Part shown: positions 62,234 through 64,000 of the stretch, one piece after another
Numbering within the stretch: the stretch's first letter is position 1
Layout of the letters: each line of letters starts with the position of its first letter
Assembly (NCBI GenBank): GCA_963821325.1
Contig: CAWGDC010000001.1
Location: forward strand, 372,001-436,000
Length of the DNA: 64,000 nt
Direction: 5' to 3'
Source: PALSA-555 sp963821325
GTDB taxonomy: Bacteria > Actinomycetota > Acidimicrobiia > IMCC26256 > PALSA-555
The notes under the pieces: model-generated
The model's database searches: none
Told to the model about the DNA's origin: nothing
Seen by the model: the letters and a program-made list of their open reading frames with translations, nothing else
Position numbers and translations under genes: made by a program

Positions 62234-62653
62234 TCAGCCGTCGTCACGCCGCGGCCGGCCCCGGGTCCGCTTCACGTCGCCGCGCCGTCGCTTGGCGTCC
62301 ATTCGGGCCTGCCGCGCCGCCCGCGACGGCCGGGTGGCGTGCCGGGCGCGCGGGTAGCGCAGCCCGGCCGCGAGGCGGGCGGCGAGCCGTTCGAGCGCCA
62401 GCTCCCGGTTGCGGGCCTGGGAGCGGGTGTCGGCCGCCCGGGCCCGCACGACCGGCCCGAGCCGGGCCAGCAGCCGGGCCCGCTGGTCGGCGCTGAGCGA
62501 CCGCGACGCAGCCACGTCGAAGGCGACCTCGACGGCCGTGTCGGAGGTGTTGGCGTGCTGCCCGCCCGGCCCCCCGGAGCGGGTCACGCGCACCACGACC
62601 TCGTCCCGGTCGACCCGGCACGAGGGGCTGACCGGCAGCCAGCGCGGCCCCAT
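62234..62653 (-). CDS. arfB: Alternative ribosome-rescue peptidyl-tRNA hydrolase ArfB
   Basis: 139 residues from ATG 62653. VVVRVTRSGGPGGQHANTSD holds the GGQ motif that reaches the peptidyl-transferase centre, followed by TAVEVAFDVAASRSLSADQR. The basic tail (RPSRAARQARMDAKRRRGDV, KRTRGRPRRDDG) inserts into the empty mRNA channel of stalled ribosomes. Length matches ArfB/YaeJ rather than RF1 or RF2. It releases ribosomes stalled without a stop codon. Confidence 0.94.
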   Translation of the reverse strand: MGPRWLPVSPSCRVDRDEVVVRVTRSGGPGGQHANTSDTAVEVAFDVAASRSLSADQRARLLARLGPVVRARAADTRSQARNRELALERLAARLAAGLRYPRARHATRPSRAARQARMDAKRRRGDVKRTRGRPRRDDG

Positions 62654-62840
62654 CGGGCCCGACCGTACCCGGACCGCTCCCGACCCGGTGCCGTTACTCC
62701 CCAGTAGAGTCCGCTGCGCCGCCATTGACAGCCCGGAGCGGGCTTCTAGAGTGGCGACACCGTGACGGCCGTCACAGGCCCACCACGGTGCACAACACGG
62801 CCCAGGGGCGTCAGGCCCCGTCAGTTCTGGGGGGAACAAC

Positions 62841-64000
62841 GTGGCCGATCGGCACCGGCATGCACCTCGCGGCCTCGTCCGCATCGTCGCCATCGTCGCC
62901 GCGGCGGCGCTGGTCGGGGGCGCGGTCAGCGCCCTCGGCGGCGCGGCCGGCGCGTCGACCCACCGCCAAAAGAGCGGCGGCGACATCAAGTTCGGCCTCG
63001 AGGCCGAGACCACCGACTACTGCCTCAGCCGCGCCCAGCTGGCCATCTCGGGCATCCAGGTGGTGGCCGCCATCTACGACACGCTCACGGTGCCCAACAG
63101 CAAGGGCCTCCCGGTGCCGTACCTCGCCGCGTTCGGTCACCCCGAACGCGAGCTTCACGCAGTGGACGATCGCGCTGCGGCCCAACGTCAAGTTCCAAGA
63201 CGGTGAGGCCCTCGACGCCAACGCGGTGAAGCTGAACCTCGACACGTACGCGTCGCTGCCCGGCGGCGTCCCCTCGGCCGAGGGCCCGCTGTTCACGATC
63301 TACCTCGGGTTCATCCAGAGCGTCACGGTCCAGGACCCGCTGACCGTCCAGGTCACCCTGAAGACCCCGGTCCCGCAGTTCGCGGCGTACCTGTACTCGA
63401 CGGGCCGCATGGGGATCATGGCGCCGGCGCAGATCAACGGGAACTGCTCGACCGACATGATCGGCACCGGCCCGTTCAAGCTGCAGTCGTACCAGCAGAA
63501 CCAGCAGACCGTCGTGGTGAAGAACCCGAACTACTGGCAGCCCGGGTACCCGAAGGCCAACTCGATCACCTTCGTCCCGATCCCCGACGGCCCGGCCCGC
63601 AACACCCAGCTGCAGGGCGGCCAGATCGACATCACCCACCAGTCGAGCGGTCTGGAGTCCGACGCCCTCCGCACCCTGAGCGGGATCAAGACCCTCATCC
63701 AGGGTCCGGGTCAGCGCGAGATCGTCCACCTGTGGCTGCTGTCGAACAAGGCGCCGTTCAACCAGCAGATCGCCCGCACCGCGATGAACGCCGCGGTGAA
63801 CAAGGTGGAGATCAACCAGATCCGCAACAAGGGCCTGTTCCAGGTGGCGAACGGCATCTTCGACAGCGCCATCCCCGGCTACGTGGCGAACGCCGGCTAC
63901 CCGGCGTACAACCTGGCGAAGGCCCAAAAGCTCGTCACGCAGGCGAAGGCCGCGTTGGGCGGCCAGTTCAACGTCACGCTGGGCACGACGACCGACCCGG
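62841..64000 (+). CDS. ABC peptide/nickel-type solute-binding protein (family 5), partial and frameshifted
   Basis: Starts at GTG 62841 after GGGGGGAA; runs off the right edge. The signal (VRIVAIVAAAALVGGAVSAL) is followed by GGDIKFGLEAETTDYCLSRA and VVAAIYDTLTVPNSKGLPVP. At about 63135 the frame shifts and continues with SVTPNASFTQWTIALRPNVK, FQDGEALDANAVKLNLDTYA, MIGTGPFKLQSYQQNQQTVV and NPNYWQPGYPKANSITFVPI, the signature region of SBP family 5 (oligopeptide- or dipeptide-binding DppA/OppA). About 380 of some 530-560 residues are present. It delivers peptides or similar ligands to an ABC permease outside the window. Confidence 0.88.

Noticed and set aside
1..64000. CRISPR arrays, tRNA or rRNA genes, IS elements, integrases
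   Set aside because: No regularly spaced short repeats, no tRNA-like cloverleaf with CCA-end context, no rRNA sequence and no DDE/tyrosine/serine recombinase frames were recognised by eye; a tRNAscan/Infernal run would settle this.

Overview
The window is high-GC actinobacterial DNA. Starts are often GTG or TTG, genes overlap by 4 bp (GTGA/ATGA), and TetR regulators, P450s, acyl-CoA synthetases and dehydrogenases, an SCP-x-type thiolase with a DUF35 partner, and Liv-type ABC transporters are abundant. An uncultured Acidimicrobiia-like member of the Actinomycetota is the best guess, but no 16S or marker gene is present to prove it. No rRNA, tRNA, CRISPR array, transposase or integrase gene was seen.

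Layout. 0-10 kb: a P450 running off the left edge, TetR/VOC gene debris, a secreted BNR-repeat protein, then an operon of amidohydrolase, SDR, molybdenum hydroxylase large subunit, P450 and TetR. 10-18 kb: a MazEF-like module, a phytanoyl-CoA dioxygenase-like gene, and a beta-oxidation-type operon (SDR, thiolase, DUF35 protein, acyl-CoA synthetase, acyl-CoA dehydrogenase). 18-25 kb: TetR divergent from an ABC solute-binding protein and a sulfatase, then VapBC and RelE/Phd modules. 25-38.8 kb: a glycosyltransferase, gene remnants (including a piece of rpoA inside a decayed AbiEii copy), a PadR/serine-hydrolase pair, VapBC, a TetR-controlled P450 locus, AbiEi/AbiEii, and VapBC again. 38.9-64 kb: more orderly and repeat-free: HAD hydrolase, aldehyde dehydrogenase, diguanylate cyclase, a second acyl-CoA dehydrogenase/synthetase pair, nitroreductase, Gfo/Idh/MocA oxidoreductase, a UGSC-type selenoprotein operon, phosphotransferase, SDR/MaoC genes, a branched-chain-type ABC transporter (LivF, LivG, fused LivH-LivM, solute-binding protein), a membrane protein, ArfB and the start of a peptide-type solute-binding protein.

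Three things stand out. (1) An in-frame TGA at 50378-50380 splits a UGSC motif and is followed at the right distance by a hairpin with GU in its loop: a selenoprotein gene that ordinary gene calling cuts in two. (2) An interspersed repeat of about 65-190 bp, always in the same orientation and ending in two tandem TGATGGGATCG units, occurs eight times between 9.8 and 38.9 kb and nowhere else in the window; seven copies lie beside the six toxin-antitoxin modules or an antitoxin-system remnant. (3) Four near-identical palindromes mark a compact TetR regulon (P450 at 32.5 kb, reductase at 35.2 kb and the regulator itself).

Many otherwise intact genes carry single-base frameshifts (about fifteen sites). 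Because conserved protein sequence continues in the new frame on both sides, residual assembly indels are more likely than true pseudogenes for most of them; this should be kept in mind for every entry marked as frameshifted. Together the metabolic genes describe uptake and CoA-dependent oxidative degradation of lipid- or steroid-like substrates, but no substrate can be assigned from sequence alone.
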